The notes: a model not told the origin generated them from the letters alone. A DNA stretch of 64,000 nucleotides from Aldersonia sp. NBC_00410 (GCF_026342035.1 NZ_JAPENM010000004.1:248001-312000); one strand, 5' to 3'. Shown: positions 45,601 through 53,781, counted from the first letter of the stretch. Made by a program: numbers and translations.

Positions 45601-45977
45601 ATGCGGTCGCGCTGACGCGGCACGCAGCGGGCGACGGCGAGCGGGCGCGGCGACTGTACGACGGCCCGACACCGATCCGCCCCGACTATTTGCGTTCCCT
45701 GATGCTCACGATCCGCGGCATGACCGTGGTCGCACTCGAGCTCACCGAACATGCCACCGCGGTGTATCGCGACCTGTTGACCTATCGCGGCCAGATTGGC
45801 GGCGCGGTATCCGCGGCGTTCGCGATGGGTCCGGTGGACACCGTGCTCGGCGACCTCGCGCGCCTGCTGGACGATCCCGACACCGCAAAAGAGCACTACG
45901 CGGTGGCCTTGGCTGTCGCAACACGCTGCGGCTGTCCGCAATGGATCGCGGCTGTAAACGACCGCCTCCAGGATTGA
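42603..45977 (+). CDS. Large SARP-family regulator with AAA/NB-ARC-type ATPase domain
   Basis: 1124 residues. Residues 1-100 form an OmpR-like winged helix (GGRRQRGVLALLLVARGDVV, LIEDLWQGEPPPRALGALQ). A bacterial transcriptional activation domain follows to about 265 (ELADELGIDPGPALVQLE-like). A P-loop ATPase begins near 300 with VDGFVGRDEELQQL and Walker A SGEAGSGKSLLL. The rest is TPR-like helical repeats. No LuxR-type helix-turn-helix at the C-terminus. Such proteins activate nearby biosynthetic or transport genes; the two MMPL genes downstream are the obvious targets. A TAGGCT box nine bases before the ATG suggests a leaderless mRNA. Confidence 0.88.
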   Translation: MIRFRVLGSLTATVDPGGHGPMRLDGARSGPDAIDLGGRRQRGVLALLLVARGDVVSVDRLIEDLWQGEPPPRALGALQAYVSNLRRLLEPDRAPRAPASVLISSPPGYAIRLDTESVDAWRFEAELRAAPGQSDPRLRRRAIEDALTLWNGSAYAEFATEPWAQPEATRLEDLRLSAREMLAAAALDARDPAAAAAEAQALTREHPLREEGWRLLALARYALGRQADALAALRQARELLADELGIDPGPALVQLESDLLAQRIPVAGPPAAEPTPPAIAAPEGPTEQAHSVLHDEPAAVAVDGFVGRDEELQQLHRAADTAPARSRVVLLSGEAGSGKSLLLNRFRRDLESAGWLVTVGRCPETEGAPPAWAWVEALRSLTVTVDPGENGEALAPLLDDNLVAAADTDASYGRFMLHRAVARYLADVTRRRPLAILLDDVHRGDAETLALLSSIVDNTAVLAVLAYRPDEVSPRLEGALAAIAKATQARIKLAGLAPDAAASLLASASGTAPDAQTVAALLERTGGNPFYLRESARLLGSEGELVATSEVPEGVRDVLRRRFSRLPEISVAALRMAAVIGRQADVEVLLQASEADEDSVLDAIEAGVVAGLLDEPDPGTVRFTHALVRDTLYQDISRLRRSRWHLRVAEAIEALRPGDVAALAHHFGESLSAGTARRAADAALAAADQAERRFAHDAAADFFRRALTALDRLPEGDHSGELVAVLARLSGTEILAGDAMSARESRDRAIDIASAAGRDDLLIAALTCWDTPTPWVNRAYGDVDERVVEHIEHSLAVPDLAESTRVRLLIALVAEVSGERNDRAYEAAMEAVDVARRGTDQLLLGLALSARISVFEVPGAEPERERYVTELTALGEGAGLPAFALMGHFAAMQIAATALDFAGVERELAQTERLADRFQWRQAQAINRMSRGFLYHLRGDLDLARESFLDVHEQMKRDGAMLADGILLMAMFSLMSTEGRLAEMAPLVEAYAAAPDAIADAVALTRHAAGDGERARRLYDGPTPIRPDYLRSLMLTIRGMTVVALELTEHATAVYRDLLTYRGQIGGAVSAAFAMGPVDTVLGDLARLLDDPDTAKEHYAVALAVATRCGCPQWIAAVNDRLQD

Positions 45978-46080
45978 TCAACCCAGCTCGACTCGGCTCC
46001 TGACGAACCACAAGTCGGTCACAAGTACCCAACGCGACCCTTTCGAGGACACCACACCACTGCGTCCTGAAGAGGCCATC

Positions 46081-48243
46081 ATGAGAGCGTTCCTGTATCG
46101 GGTCGGCGAAACCAGCGCCGCTCATCCCTGGCGGGTGATCGGCACCTGGGTTGCCATCCTCGTCGCCGCGTTCGGTATCGCCGGCGTCATCGGTGGTACG
46201 CCGCACGACAACTACAACGTCCCCGGGCTGTCCTCGCAGTCCGGTATCGATCTGCTGCGCGCACACTTTCCGGAGTTCTCCGGCACCGATGCCCGCGTCG
46301 TCGTGCACTCGGACGACGGCCCGGTGGCTGCAACCGAACTCACCGAACTGCAGCAGCGGCTCGCCGACGTCGAGGGCGTCAGCCACGTATCCCCACCGCG
46401 GATCTCCGAAGATGGCGACACCGCGCTGATCGGGCTCAATTACGACATTCCAGTGACCGATTTCCAGGGCACCGAGGGCATCGATGCACTGCGCGCGGCC
46501 ACCGCAGCCGCGGAACAGTCCGGGTTGCAGGTCGAACTCGGCGGCGAGGTTCCCGAGAACGTCGGCACACCGAGCGGCACCGCCGAGGCCATTGGCATCG
46601 TCGTGGCATTGGTCATTTTGCTGTTCGTGTTCGGCACGATCGTCGCCGCCGGCCTGCCACTGCTGGTCGCGCTCATCGGCGTCGGTGTCGGCATGGCCCT
46701 GATCACGATCATGGCCGGTTTCACCGATATCAGCGTCAACGCGCCGAGCGTGGCCATGATGGTCGGCGTGGGTGTCGGCATCGACTACGCGCTACTGCTG
46801 GTCACCCGCTTCGCCGACGCACTGCGTCCCTCGGGCGGCGTGGGAGGTCCCGACGTCGTGCGCCGGGCCGCCGGAGTCGCCACCAGCACCGCCGGAGTCT
46901 CGGTGATCTTCGCCGGCACGACCGTGCTGATCTCGCTGTTCGGTTTGCGGATTGCCGGCCTGGCCGTGTACTCCTCGTTCGGCTACGCGACATTCGCGAT
47001 GGTTACCGCCGTCATGCTCGCGTCCATCACGCTGGTCCCCGCGGTGTGCGGGCTCGCCGGGTTCCGGATTTTCGGCCGCAACATGCGTCGGCTCGCGCCG
47101 CGCAAGTCCCGGCACAACCGGCCACCGGTCACCGAGCGCTGGGCGCGTCGGGTCGGCAACCGCCCGCTGCCGTATGCCGTTGCCGCACTGGCACTGTTGC
47201 TCCTGCTTGCCGCCCCCGTCCTGCAGATGCGGACCTGGCCGCAGGACGCGGGCAGCCAGCCGACCTCGAACACGACGCGGCTCGCCTACGACCTCGTCGC
47301 CGCCGAGTTCGGACCGGGTGCGAACGGCCCGTTCCTGGTCGCAGTCGATCTCGAAGCCAACCCGGCCGCCGCCCTGCCGACGCTGGCCAACAGGCTGGCC
47401 GCCGACCCGGGCGTCGCCGCGGTCTCCCCGGCATTGATCGCCCCCGACGGCGCCGCGGCCGTACTGGAAGTGGTGCCCAGCACCGGGCCCGCCGATGCGG
47501 CCACCACCGACACCATGGACCGGCTTCGTGCGCAGCTGCCCACCGACAGCTACCTGACCGGTATGACGCCGGTCCTCGACGAGATCTCCGACCGGCTCGC
47601 ACATCGCCTGTGGCTGGCCATCGCAGTGGTCGTCGGACTGGCGGTGCTGCTGCTGACCGTCGCGTTCCGGGCACCGGTCGTCGCGATCAAGGCCGCGCTG
47701 ATGAACCTGCTCGCCGTCGCCGCGACCTACGGCGTCATGGTTGCCGTCTTCCAATGGGGTTGGGGTGCAGGCCTGCTCGGCCTGCCGCACGCCGTGCCGG
47801 TGTCGAGTTGGGTGCCGCTGCTGATCTTCACCATCCTGTTCGGGCTGTCCATGGACTACGAGGTGTTCCTGCTCTCGCGCGTCCGGGAATACTGGCTGAA
47901 ATCCGGCGATGCCCGGGAAAGCGTGACCCGCGGACTGTCGTCCACGGCGCGGGTCATCACCGGAGCGGGCGCGATCATGGTCGCCGTCTTCGCCGGTTAC
48001 GCACTGGATTCCGAGCTGACCATCAAGATGATCGGCGTCGGGCTTGCGACCGCCGTGCTGCTCGATGTGACCGTGGTGCGGATGATCCTGGTGCCGGCCA
48101 CGATGGCACTGCTCGGCCGAGCGAACTGGTGGCTGCCGAGTTGGCTGGATCGCATCCTGCCGAATCTCGATATCGATGGCAATACAGCGCCCGATGCTCC
48201 GGCTCGAGCGCCGAAGGAGGAACCGGTTCCGGCAAAGGTGTAA
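46081..48243 (+). CDS. MMPL/RND-family membrane transporter (copy 1)
   Basis: 720 residues, two halves of six helices each, with the first large extracytoplasmic loop at about 40-170 and the second near 390-520. MMPL signatures: GIDYALLLVTRFADALR (about residues 236-252), LFGLSMDYEVFLLSRVREYW and the Asp-Tyr proton-relay pairs in both halves. Members export lipids or drugs across the membrane by proton exchange. About 90% identical to the next gene by hand count, so it is a recent tandem duplicate. GAAGAGG precedes the ATG. A C-terminal Pro/Glu-rich tail is unique to each copy. Confidence 0.92.
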   Translation: MRAFLYRVGETSAAHPWRVIGTWVAILVAAFGIAGVIGGTPHDNYNVPGLSSQSGIDLLRAHFPEFSGTDARVVVHSDDGPVAATELTELQQRLADVEGVSHVSPPRISEDGDTALIGLNYDIPVTDFQGTEGIDALRAATAAAEQSGLQVELGGEVPENVGTPSGTAEAIGIVVALVILLFVFGTIVAAGLPLLVALIGVGVGMALITIMAGFTDISVNAPSVAMMVGVGVGIDYALLLVTRFADALRPSGGVGGPDVVRRAAGVATSTAGVSVIFAGTTVLISLFGLRIAGLAVYSSFGYATFAMVTAVMLASITLVPAVCGLAGFRIFGRNMRRLAPRKSRHNRPPVTERWARRVGNRPLPYAVAALALLLLLAAPVLQMRTWPQDAGSQPTSNTTRLAYDLVAAEFGPGANGPFLVAVDLEANPAAALPTLANRLAADPGVAAVSPALIAPDGAAAVLEVVPSTGPADAATTDTMDRLRAQLPTDSYLTGMTPVLDEISDRLAHRLWLAIAVVVGLAVLLLTVAFRAPVVAIKAALMNLLAVAATYGVMVAVFQWGWGAGLLGLPHAVPVSSWVPLLIFTILFGLSMDYEVFLLSRVREYWLKSGDARESVTRGLSSTARVITGAGAIMVAVFAGYALDSELTIKMIGVGLATAVLLDVTVVRMILVPATMALLGRANWWLPSWLDRILPNLDIDGNTAPDAPARAPKEEPVPAKV

Positions 48244-48353
48244 TCGGCACGCACGGTACGGCGGTCGCGGGCAATCAGCTCGCGGCCGCCGTGCTGTGGC
48301 GCAGGTACGTGAGCACGCGGTGCGGATGCCCACAGTAGATCGGCACCCACTTT

Positions 48354-48371
48354 CGAGTAGTGCACTACTCG
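48354..48371. promoter_or_regulatory. Perfect 18-bp palindrome upstream of MMPL copy 2
   Basis: CGAGTAGTGCACTACTCG is its own reverse complement with no spacer. It lies in the 235-bp gap between the two MMPL genes, 108 bp before the second start, and is not present upstream of copy 1. Its size fits an operator of a TetR or similar dimeric regulator; a TetR gene lies at 51352. Confidence 0.6.
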
Positions 48372-48478
48372 CGCACCCGCCCGCGCTGTCGCCGAAACTC
48401 GTGACGAACTGCAGTCCGCCACAAGGGCCCAACGCCGCGCTCTCCAGGACACCACTTCACCTGCCTTCGGAGGACACC

Positions 48479-50644
48479 ATGAGAGCGCTCCTTTATCGGG
48501 TCGGCGAAACCAGCGCCGCCCATCCCTGGCGGGTGATCGGCACCTGGGTCGCCATCCTCGTCGCCGCGTTCGGTATCGCCGGCGTCATCGGCGGCACCCC
48601 ACACGACGACTACAACGTCCCCGGGCTGTCCTCGCAATCGGGAATCGACCTGCTACGCGCCCACTTCCCCGAGTTCTCCGGCACCGATGCTCGGGTGCTC
48701 GTGCACTCCGACAACGGCCGGATTCCGGCCGCGCAGCTCACGGAGTTGCAGCAACGGCTCACCGGTGTCGAGGGCGTCAGCCGGGTAGCCCCGCCACGAA
48801 TATCCGCCGATGGCGACACCGCCCTCATCGCACTCAATTACGACATTCCCGTGACGGATTTCCAGGGCAAGGAAGGCATCGACGCGCTGCGCAACGCCAC
48901 CGCGCGTGCCGAGGCAGCCGGCCTTCAGGTCGAACTCGGCGGCGGGGTGCCCGAGAATGTTGGCACTCCGAACGGTACCGCCGAGGCCATCGGCATCGTG
49001 GTGGCGCTGGCGATCCTGCTGTTCGTCTTCGGCTCGGTGGTCGCCGCCGGACTGCCACTGCTGGTCGCGATGATCGGCGTCGGTGTCGGCATGGCACTGA
49101 TCACGATCATGGCCGGCTTCACCGAGATCAGCGTGAACGCGCCGAGCGTCGCCATGATGGTCGGCATCGGCGTCGGTATCGACTACGCGCTACTGCTGGT
49201 CACCCGCTTCGCCGACACGCTGCGTCCCTCGGGCGGCGTTGGCGGTCCCGCCGTCGTGCACCGCGCCGCTGGCGTCGCCACCAGCACCGCCGGAGTCTCG
49301 GTGATCTTCGCCGGCACGACCGTGCTGATCTCGCTGTTCGGTCTGCGGATGGCCGGGCTCGCGACCTACTCCTCGTTCGGCTACGCGACATTCGCGATGG
49401 TTTTCGCCATCATGCTCGCTTCGCTCACGCTGGTCCCGGCGGTCTGCGGGTTGGCCGGGTTCCGGATTTTCGGCCGCAACATGCGCCGGCTCATGCCGCG
49501 CAAGTCGCGCCGCAACCTCCCCCCGGTCACCGAACGATGGGCCCGCCGAGTCGGCAACCGGCCACTGCCGTATGCCGTTGCCGCGCTGGCACTGTTGCTG
49601 CTGCTCGCCGCCCCGGTCCTGCAGATGCGGACCTGGCCGCAGGATGCGGGCAGCCAGCCCACCTCGAACACGACGCGGCTCGCCTACGACCTCACCGCCA
49701 CCGAGTTCGGACCCGGCGCAAACGGCCCGTTCCTGGTCGTAGTCGATCTCGAAGCCAACCCGGCCGCATCGCTGCCGGCGCTGGCCAATCGGCTCGCCGC
49801 CGACCCGGGCGTCGCCGCAGTCTCCCCGATACTGATCGCCCCCGACGGCGCCGCCGCCGTGCTGGAGGTGGAGCCCAGCACCGGACCCGCCGATGCGGCC
49901 ACCCCCGGAACCATGGACCGGCTTCGTGCGCAGCTGCCCGCCGACAGCTACCTCACCGGTTGGACGCCGACCCTCGACGAGGTTTCCGACCGGTTGGCGC
50001 ATCGCCTGTGGCTGGCCATCGCAGTGGTCGTCGGATTGGCAGTGCTGCTGCTGACCGTCGCGTTCCGGGCACCGGTCGTCGCGATCAAGGCGGCACTGCT
50101 GAATCTGCTCGCCGTTGCCGCCACCTACGGCGTGATGGTCGCGATCTTCCAATGGGGTTGGGGCGCAGGTCTACTCGGCCTGCCGCACGCGGTGCCGGTG
50201 TCAAGCTACGTGCCGCTGCTGATCTTCACCATCCTGTTCGGTCTGTCCATGGACTACGAGGTGTTCCTGCTCTCACGAGTCCGGGAATTCTGGCTGAAAT
50301 CCGGCGACGCCCGGGAAAGCGTCACTCGTGGCCTGTCGTCCACCGCACGGGTCATCACCGGAGCGGGCGCGATCATGGTCGCCGTCTTCGCCGGTTACGC
50401 ACTGGATTCCGAGCTGACCATCAAGATGGTCGGTGTCGGCCTCGCAGTCGCGGTCCTGCTCGATGTGACCGTGGTGCGGATGATCCTCGTGCCCGCCAGC
50501 ATGGCCTTATTGGGCCGGTTCAACTGGTGGATTCCCGGCTGGCTCGACCACATCCTGCCGAATCTCGACATCGACGGCGAGCACCTCGAGTTGGAGCCGG
50601 CGCGAGCCACTGTCGAGCGGGAGCCCGAACCTGCACGAGTATGA
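48479..50644 (+). CDS. MMPL/RND-family membrane transporter (copy 2)
   Basis: 721 residues, same organisation as copy 1. By hand count roughly 75 of 720 positions differ, about 20 of them in the last 25 residues and a cluster in the first periplasmic loop (residues 75-150). The membrane parts are almost unchanged. The ATG at 48479 has GGAGG four to five bases upstream. The ~80 bp before it resemble the region before copy 1 (words GACGAAC, CACAAG, CCCAACG, AGGACACCAC), so the duplication included the promoter. It also has its own palindrome at 48354. Confidence 0.92.
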   Translation: MRALLYRVGETSAAHPWRVIGTWVAILVAAFGIAGVIGGTPHDDYNVPGLSSQSGIDLLRAHFPEFSGTDARVLVHSDNGRIPAAQLTELQQRLTGVEGVSRVAPPRISADGDTALIALNYDIPVTDFQGKEGIDALRNATARAEAAGLQVELGGGVPENVGTPNGTAEAIGIVVALAILLFVFGSVVAAGLPLLVAMIGVGVGMALITIMAGFTEISVNAPSVAMMVGIGVGIDYALLLVTRFADTLRPSGGVGGPAVVHRAAGVATSTAGVSVIFAGTTVLISLFGLRMAGLATYSSFGYATFAMVFAIMLASLTLVPAVCGLAGFRIFGRNMRRLMPRKSRRNLPPVTERWARRVGNRPLPYAVAALALLLLLAAPVLQMRTWPQDAGSQPTSNTTRLAYDLTATEFGPGANGPFLVVVDLEANPAASLPALANRLAADPGVAAVSPILIAPDGAAAVLEVEPSTGPADAATPGTMDRLRAQLPADSYLTGWTPTLDEVSDRLAHRLWLAIAVVVGLAVLLLTVAFRAPVVAIKAALLNLLAVAATYGVMVAIFQWGWGAGLLGLPHAVPVSSYVPLLIFTILFGLSMDYEVFLLSRVREFWLKSGDARESVTRGLSSTARVITGAGAIMVAVFAGYALDSELTIKMVGVGLAVAVLLDVTVVRMILVPASMALLGRFNWWIPGWLDHILPNLDIDGEHLELEPARATVEREPEPARV

Positions 50645-50668
50645 GGTGAGCGCAGGAGGTGAGCGCAG
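50643..50668 (+). repeat. 13-bp tandem duplication at the MMPL copy 2 stop codon
   Basis: GAGGTGAGCGCAG occurs twice without spacer. The TGA stop (50642-50644) runs into the first unit. Third case in this window of a short tandem repeat beginning at a stop codon (compare 29094 and 59804). Confidence 0.8.
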
Positions 50669-50691
50669 TGGCCGCGTTCGGGCGCCGACTG

Positions 50692-51141
50692 TCAGCCAGT
50701 CGCGGCAGTGCCGCGGTGCAACTGCTGCAGCGCGCGGTGCTGCAGGACTTGGACCTCGCCTCTGCGCATCCCCAGTGCCGCCGCAGTGTCGGGCGCGGAG
50801 AGCTTCTCGATGACACGCAACCACAGCACCGCCGCCGTCGCAGGCCCGCTCGAGCGCATCACGATGGACAGCGGAGTCGTCGGTTCCGGATTCGCGAGCC
50901 GAACGTCGTCTTCGGCGAATCCGCCGAACGCCCGATGCAGACAGCCCAGCAGTGCCAGGGACTCCGGGGTGGCCAGACCGTTTTCGCTGATCACGGCGGT
51001 AACAGCGTGCGGGTGGAGGTCCCGGGCGAGCGAGTCCGCGCGGTCCCAGCCCTGCGGCCCACGCCCCAGGAGCGCGCGGCAGTACCGGACCACGACGGGC
51101 CAGCACGCGGCACTCACAGCACGCGCCTGCACATCGGACAT
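50692..51141 (-). CDS. Weak SigD-like ECF sigma factor
   Basis: 149 residues from ATG 51141; a longer frame reaches 51330. The start of region 2 resembles SigD-type ECF factors (WPVVVRYCRALLGRG), but the following core-binding DDVAQEV-type helix is not recognisable (it reads RADSLARDLHPHAVTAVI). Region 4 is better kept: AAVLWLRVIEKLSAPDTAAA, then LGMRRGEVQVLQHRALQQL, the -35-binding helix-turn-helix. It may be a divergent sigma factor, a DNA-binding protein derived from one, or a decaying gene. No anti-sigma gene is adjacent. It converges on MMPL copy 2. Confidence 0.65.
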   Translation of the reverse strand: MSDVQARAVSAACWPVVVRYCRALLGRGPQGWDRADSLARDLHPHAVTAVISENGLATPESLALLGCLHRAFGGFAEDDVRLANPEPTTPLSIVMRSSGPATAAVLWLRVIEKLSAPDTAAALGMRRGEVQVLQHRALQQLHRGTAATG

Positions 51142-51351
51142 GACTTGGCCCCAACTTCCGAGGCGATCTCGGACCCAGCTGGACGTTGACCAGCGGTTAG
51201 CGAGCTGCGCTCGAATCCCGACTCGATTTGACCCTGCCGACCCCGCGTCGGCGACGAAACGAGTATAGCTGCACAAACCGCCCAAAAGGTGATTCAAATG
51301 GCAAATAGCCATAGATTCGCTGCAGGTCACAAAACGACAGGCAATCGACCG

Positions 51352-52092
51352 TCACTGGGCACGTCGATCGAAGCCGAGCGTGCGTTCCCACACCCGATTG
51401 ACGGTCGCGATGACCGTCTCGTCGTCGTATTCGAAGCCGTCCTGATCAACCGCGGCCGCGAGCGCCATCCGCTGCGTCATGAAGGTCAATGCGTGCGCCG
51501 TGTACGTCGCGTCGAGATCGGGGTGGACGATCCCCTCGGACTGCCACCGGACGATCGCCTCGGCCACCCGGTCCAGGTTCTGCCCGAGCAGCGAGAGCTG
51601 CTGCGCGCGGATCTCCGCGCTGTCTTCGCTCGCTTGCGGGACCAGACTGATCAAACGGGCGTTGCGCCGATATCCCTGGATGTAGGCCCGGTTCGTCTCC
51701 CGCAGGTGCTGCACGGGATCGCGCCGACCATCCATATCGGCGTAGCCGACCGAATCCGCCATGTCATACACGACTTCCGCGATCAGCTCCCGGAAGATCT
51801 CCTGCTTCGAGCGGTAATAGTTGTACAGCGTGCCGGTGGAGACGCCCGCCTCGGTGGTGATATCGGCAAGCTTGCAATTGAAATATCCGTCGCGCTCGAA
51901 GATCACCCGGGCAGCCTCGAGCAACCGCCCCCTGGTGCGCTCGCGCCGCGGATCCTTCCTGGTCCGCCGCGAGCCTGTCGACACGGTCGCCGGCTCCGCG
52001 GCGTCTGTCGTCACCGTCGCCGGCTCCGCACCGCCGAGCACGTCGGGAGTGGACTCGTCCGGTCCGGGGTCACTAGTCACGGGTGGGCCCAT
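51352..52092 (-). CDS. TetR-family regulator
   Basis: 246 residues. A disordered N-terminal tail of about 45 (PATVTTDAAEPATVSTGSRR, with a duplicated EPATV segment) precedes the TetR DNA-binding domain: RGRLLEAARVIFERDGYFNC, then LADITTEAGVSTGTLYNYYR (about residues 53-98). The C-terminal domain is the usual ligand pocket. It is divergent from the Liv-type transporter operon with 371 bp between and follows the sigma-like gene, so it could control either the importer or the MMPL genes. Start ATG 52092 with GGAG three bases upstream. Confidence 0.85.
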   Translation of the reverse strand: MGPPVTSDPGPDESTPDVLGGAEPATVTTDAAEPATVSTGSRRTRKDPRRERTRGRLLEAARVIFERDGYFNCKLADITTEAGVSTGTLYNYYRSKQEIFRELIAEVVYDMADSVGYADMDGRRDPVQHLRETNRAYIQGYRRNARLISLVPQASEDSAEIRAQQLSLLGQNLDRVAEAIVRWQSEGIVHPDLDATYTAHALTFMTQRMALAAAVDQDGFEYDDETVIATVNRVWERTLGFDRRAQ

Positions 52093-52170
52093 ATCTCCAG
52101 CGTCGGTCGGCTACTGCCATCGCGCACATCGCAACACATGGCCACCAACCGCGACAAGGGAAAGCAAATC

Positions 52171-52225
52171 TTGACGTCAGTCTCAATTCGCGCCTAACCT
52201 CTCGGTGACTCACATCACATCAGTG
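52171..52225 (+). promoter_or_regulatory. Promoter plus CRP/GlxR-like site, module 1
   Basis: TTGACG (52171-52176), 18 bases, TAACCT (52195-52200), then GTGACTCACATCACATCAG at 52205 onward. Within it GTGA-N6-TCACA matches the CRP/GlxR consensus TGTGA-N6-TCACA at nine of ten defined bases. The site overlaps the expected transcription start, a position for repression. Module 2 repeats the same arrangement 146 bp downstream. Confidence 0.6.
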
Positions 52226-52316
52226 CACACAGTGTGCTCGACCACACTCCGAAGGGGAGTGGATTGGATGCGACGACGCCCGGCGATACGGACGAAAAGG
52301 GCGGCGAGAGAAGTTC
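52226..52316. other. Spacer between the two promoter modules
   Basis: The whole intergenic region between TetR (52092) and the binding-protein gene (52464) is 371 bp. Outside the two promoter modules it holds no open frame I can support, no terminator and no tRNA-like fold. An ATG at 52268 follows GGGGAG but opens no convincing gene. Confidence 0.5.
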
Positions 52317-52369
52317 TTGACGCAACTCTCACCCTTCGCTAACTTGACGTGACTCAGGTCACATCAGTG
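52317..52369 (+). promoter_or_regulatory. Promoter plus CRP/GlxR-like site, module 2
   Basis: TTGACG (52317-52322), 17 bases, TAACTT (52340-52345), then GTGACTCA-GG-TCACATCAGTG (52349-52369). GTGA-CTCAGG-TCACA is a CRP/GlxR-like palindrome with nine of ten consensus bases. The 21-bp word differs from that of module 1 at two positions only. Best candidate for the main promoter of the importer operon, about 110 bp before its first ATG. Confidence 0.65.
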
Positions 52370-52463
52370 ACGCGAGTCGCCGGTCGCTCCCGCGAACGGA
52401 GTCCACGAAAACTCACGAGCGACGCGCGATCGGGTGCGCCTCGCCCCGTCGGAAAGGTGCACG

Positions 52464-53726
52464 ATGCGCACGAGATCGGGACGAATTCTCGCGGCGTTGG
52501 CCGCGTCGGCAATGCTCGTCCTCGCCGCCGGATGCAGTAGTGACGACGATTCCGGATCGTCGGACACCTCGTCGGCGGCACAAGCGTCCGGGACCAAGGC
52601 CACCGGTACACCGGTGAAGATCGGACTGTTCGATCCGTCGGCAGGCCCAATCACCAACCCCGGGGTCGCGGTCGGCGCCGACGCCGCCGTCGACTACATC
52701 AACAACACCCTCGGTGGGCTCAACGGTCAGCCGATCGAGCTGGTGCCATGCGCTGTGGACGGCACCTCGCCGGAGTCCACCATCGGCTGCGCGAACCAAT
52801 TCGTCCAGGGCGGCGTGGTCGCCACCGTCGATGGCTACAACACCACCTCGAGCGCGGCGCTGCCGATCCTCCAATCGGCGGGAATCCCGATGATTGGGCA
52901 GATCCCATTCGATTCGGTCACCGGCGCACGCCCGGACAACCGGGTGTATTTCGCCGCGCCGCAGGCCTCCTTCCTCATCGGCGCGCTCCAGTCCTTCCAG
53001 GCGCAGGGCAAGAAGTCGGTCACACTGGTCGTCGCAGACCTCCCCGCGACGCACCAGACGGTCGACGCCATCCTCGGGCCGGTCGGTCAGCAGATGGGCA
53101 TCACTGTGACCGGTCAGTATTACGCGCCGGCCAACCCGAACTTCACTGCCGTCGCGTCGGCGATCAAGAACACCAACCCGGATGTCGGCGGTCTGATGGC
53201 CTCGCCGGATGAAGCCACCTGCACGAAGCTCGCGCAGTCGCTGGATTCGGTGGGCTACGAAGGCACCAAGTTCATGGCGGCCTGCACCGATTTCATCGAG
53301 ACACTGGGGGCGAAAGCCGCAGGCGCCGAGATGTATTCGCCGATCTGGCTACCACAGGCCAAGGATTCCGCACCGCAGCTCGCGCAGGAGCAGCTCGACC
53401 TCGCCACGGGCTACATCGAGGATGCCGGCGACACCGCGGACTTCTACACCTACAGCACGTTCGGAACCTTCGTGAACATTGCCAACGCACTGAACACCGC
53501 CAAGTCCGAACTGACCGGCCCGGCGATCCTGGCGACGCTCAAGGGACTCACCGACTTCCAGAGTTTCCTCGGTCCGGTGGTGAGCTGCAACAAGCCGACC
53601 TCACCGAACTGCACCACCCAGATGCTGATGTACGAGGTGGGCGATGACCAGACGATCACGCCGATCGGCGAGGGCTACATCACCCCGAACCCGCAAATCA
53701 TGGCGATGATTCCGGGCGCGACGTAA
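52464..53726 (+). CDS. Branched-chain-amino-acid-type ABC substrate-binding lipoprotein
   Basis: 420 residues. Signal peptide with lipobox LAAGC (Cys about residue 24), a Ser/Asp-rich linker, then a periplasmic-binding-protein type I fold (LivJ/LivK class): KIGLFDPSAGPITNPGVAVG, INNTLGGLNGQPIELV and PILQSAGIPMIGQIPFDS. It collects the ligand outside the membrane for the permease encoded next. Proteins of this class bind amino acids, urea, amides or aromatic acids, so the name does not fix the ligand. AAAGG seven bases before ATG 52464. Two duplicated promoter modules precede it and an attenuator-like terminator follows. Confidence 0.9.
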   Translation: MRTRSGRILAALAASAMLVLAAGCSSDDDSGSSDTSSAAQASGTKATGTPVKIGLFDPSAGPITNPGVAVGADAAVDYINNTLGGLNGQPIELVPCAVDGTSPESTIGCANQFVQGGVVATVDGYNTTSSAALPILQSAGIPMIGQIPFDSVTGARPDNRVYFAAPQASFLIGALQSFQAQGKKSVTLVVADLPATHQTVDAILGPVGQQMGITVTGQYYAPANPNFTAVASAIKNTNPDVGGLMASPDEATCTKLAQSLDSVGYEGTKFMAACTDFIETLGAKAAGAEMYSPIWLPQAKDSAPQLAQEQLDLATGYIEDAGDTADFYTYSTFGTFVNIANALNTAKSELTGPAILATLKGLTDFQSFLGPVVSCNKPTSPNCTTQMLMYEVGDDQTITPIGEGYITPNPQIMAMIPGAT

Positions 53727-53740
53727 TCCAATCCCAAAGG

Positions 53741-53781
53741 GCGTGGGCCGCTGCGGATTCGCGGCGGCCCACGCGGGTTTT
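53741..53781 (+). terminator. Intrinsic terminator/attenuator between binding-protein and permease genes
   Basis: Eleven-base stem GCGTGGGCCGC / GCGGCCCACGC (53741-53751 and 53764-53774), 12-base loop, followed by GGGTTTTGA. Partial termination here would make more binding protein than permease, common in importers of this kind. Confidence 0.8.

Noticed and set aside
46792-48432. 546-codon open frame opposite MMPL copy 1
   Set aside because: A shadow of the conserved transporter; the same shadow appears opposite copy 2.
50659-51189. 176-codon plus-strand frame preceded by GGAGG
   Set aside because: Antisense to the sigma-like gene; the translation is Arg/His-rich without a fold, and the GGAGG is part of a 13-bp tandem duplication.
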